From assembly GCA_913031335.1 (NCBI GenBank), contig CAJWGI010000069.1:1-6917 (forward strand): DNA of 6,917 nt. The letters are read 5' to 3'. Below, piece after piece: positions 5,981-6,917 of the stretch. Under the pieces are notes generated by a model, which was given only the letters and a program-made list of their open reading frames with translations, searched no databases and was not told the origin of the DNA. Within the stretch, counting starts at the first letter, position 1, and the number at the start of each line of letters is the position of its first letter. Both the position numbers and the translations under genes were made by a program. The DNA comes from an uncultured Anaerolineales bacterium. GTDB lineage: Bacteria > Chloroflexota > Anaerolineae > Anaerolineales > UBA11657.

Positions 5981-6855
5981 CAGTAAGTTTTCTGGTATTC
6001 AGTAAGAATCTCATTCAAACGTTTAACCATTGGTCCGGGAATCCCTTCGCCAATAAGCGTATCATCAACCTTTACTACTGGCACTATGTTGCGAGTGGAA
6101 GATGCTATCAGAACTTCGTTCATGTTCGACAAATCTGTAAGCGTTATTCTTCGCTCTTCCACCGCAATTCCGGCCCTCGGCAATATTTCCAAAAGCACCT
6201 TGCGAGTAACGCCATCTAGAATCGTTCCATCAAGCGGTGGCGTGACAGCTGTATCATTCGCATCAAACACAAATAAACTAAACGTTGTTCCCTCCAAAAT
6301 AGTTTGATAATCTCTTGGGGAAACGAAAAGTGCTTCCGTTGCCCCATAATTTTTTACAACTGTCTGATGTGCAACAACGCCGCCGACATAATTGAGCAGT
6401 TTTACATTTGGCCACTGCCTTTGGTACGCGAAACTTGCAAGCGAAATGCCCTTCACATACCAATCCATGGGCGGAGGCGTAAATGGAAATACAAGAACAT
6501 ATACATGTGCCGGGCCTTCAGGTGCCACGCTAGCAGGCGCAGCTTTTCCGCCACTGTACATTATCTCCAATAGCACATCACCGTGGTCTTTGTTTTTTTC
6601 AACGACACTGGCGACAAGGTCTTTTAGTCCCTCACGATCGTGTGGAAGGTCCATGGAGAGTTCCTGTGCGGAACGAAACAGGCGTTCAACATGATCCTCC
6701 ATACGAAACACCTTACCCCCATTCAGCGTGCGGCATGCGGTAAAAATACGATACCCTCGAAACGTGCCGACCATATCGTTTGACACATTGATACTTACCG
6801 CATCGGTCGGGACATATTTACCATTGGCGTATGACAACATGGAAATTTCACTCAT
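5980..6855 (-). CDS. Class IV PLP-dependent aminotransferase (BCAT/DAAT family)
   Basis: This cytosolic pyridoxal-phosphate enzyme of 291 residues has fold type IV, the family of branched-chain amino acid transaminase, D-amino acid transaminase and aminodeoxychorismate lyase. Visible features: FRGYRIFTACRTLNGGKVF (32-50), then HVERLF (55-60), whose Arg58 should bind the PLP phosphate. The likely Schiff-base lysine is Lys152 in NVKLLNYVGGVVAHQ (150-164). Glu188 in ILEGTTFSLFVF (186-197) should contact the PLP ring nitrogen, and DGVTRKVLLEI (214-224) and ASSTRNIVPVVKVDD (251-265) complete the cofactor pocket. Length is normal. The RGY...F wording is closer to BCAT-like members, but the substrate cannot be told. 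Start ATG 6855 is the first in frame; ATG 6840 is an alternative, and neither has a good Shine-Dalgarno. It stands opposite the five-gene run, and its DNA is less GC-rich. Confidence 0.9.
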   Translation of the reverse strand: MSEISMLSYANGKYVPTDAVSINVSNDMVGTFRGYRIFTACRTLNGGKVFRMEDHVERLFRSAQELSMDLPHDREGLKDLVASVVEKNKDHGDVLLEIMYSGGKAAPASVAPEGPAHVYVLVFPFTPPPMDWYVKGISLASFAYQRQWPNVKLLNYVGGVVAHQTVVKNYGATEALFVSPRDYQTILEGTTFSLFVFDANDTAVTPPLDGTILDGVTRKVLLEILPRAGIAVEERRITLTDLSNMNEVLIASSTRNIVPVVKVDDTLIGEGIPGPMVKRLNEILTEYQKTY

Positions 6856-6917
6856 AGAATTCGCAAGTTATTTATTTGCCAATCTCATTTTTCGATGGAA
6901 TGGCTAGAGCAATATCC
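6856..6917 (-). promoter_or_regulatory. Upstream region of the aminotransferase gene (partial)
   Basis: Only 62 AT-rich bases upstream of the aminotransferase start are present. On the minus strand they include TTGGCA followed by AATAAATAA, which could be parts of a promoter, but the spacing does not form a convincing -35/-10 pair and there is no clear ribosome binding site. No other gene is visible before the window ends. Confidence 0.2.

Noticed and set aside
5971..6694. Several short plus-strand frames (5971-6219, 6304-6573, 6392-6694)
   Set aside because: They lie antisense to the aminotransferase, whose catalytic motifs are intact on the minus strand.
1..6917. CRISPR array, insertion sequence, phage genes, toxin-antitoxin or defence system
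   Set aside because: No regularly spaced repeats, transposase or integrase motifs, terminal repeats or defence-type domains were seen on either strand; all long genes are conserved housekeeping families.

Overview
The window looks like ordinary core chromosome from a GC-rich bacterium, most likely a member of the Chloroflexota (Anaerolineae or Dehalococcoidia type). This rests on remembered family resemblance: the M23 peptidase has the tandem LysM plus membrane anchor layout and the C-terminal wording common in that phylum, the RarA C-terminal region has the matching flavour, and the class II FBPase resembles actinobacterial and Chloroflexota forms. No database search was possible, so phylum confidence is moderate and the genus is unknown.

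Layout. Positions 1-162 are a leader with no convincing gene. Five genes then run head to tail on the plus strand with almost no space between them: glpX (163-1158, class II fructose-1,6-bisphosphatase), rho (1162-2442, transcription termination factor), a membrane-anchored LysM/M23 peptidoglycan peptidase (2455-3585), a family 2 glycosyltransferase (3599-4264) and rarA/mgsA (4261-5679, AAA+ replication-repair ATPase). The gaps are 3, 12 and 13 nt, and the last pair overlaps by 4 nt in a TTGA junction. Only glpX and rho have clear Shine-Dalgarno sequences, so the last three genes probably depend on translational coupling. A two-tier inverted repeat spans the rho/peptidase junction and could hide the peptidase start.

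Positions 5680-5979 form a roughly 300-nt convergent intergenic region. It holds a weak candidate intrinsic terminator for the five-gene run, another possible hairpin, and, beside the facing gene, a tract whose minus-strand RNA is very C-rich and G-poor and resembles a Rho-loading (rut) site. Positions 5980-6855 on the minus strand encode a class IV PLP aminotransferase. From about 5680 onward the DNA is clearly less GC-rich than the five-gene cluster.

Functionally the cluster mixes gluconeogenesis, transcription termination, cell-wall remodelling, glycosyl transfer and replication-fork maintenance. It reads as a housekeeping operon of convenience, not one pathway. I found no CRISPR array, mobile element, tRNA, rRNA or recognisable novel defence system. 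The observations most worth a second look are the junction hairpin at 2444-2485 and the rut-like tract at 5941-5980.
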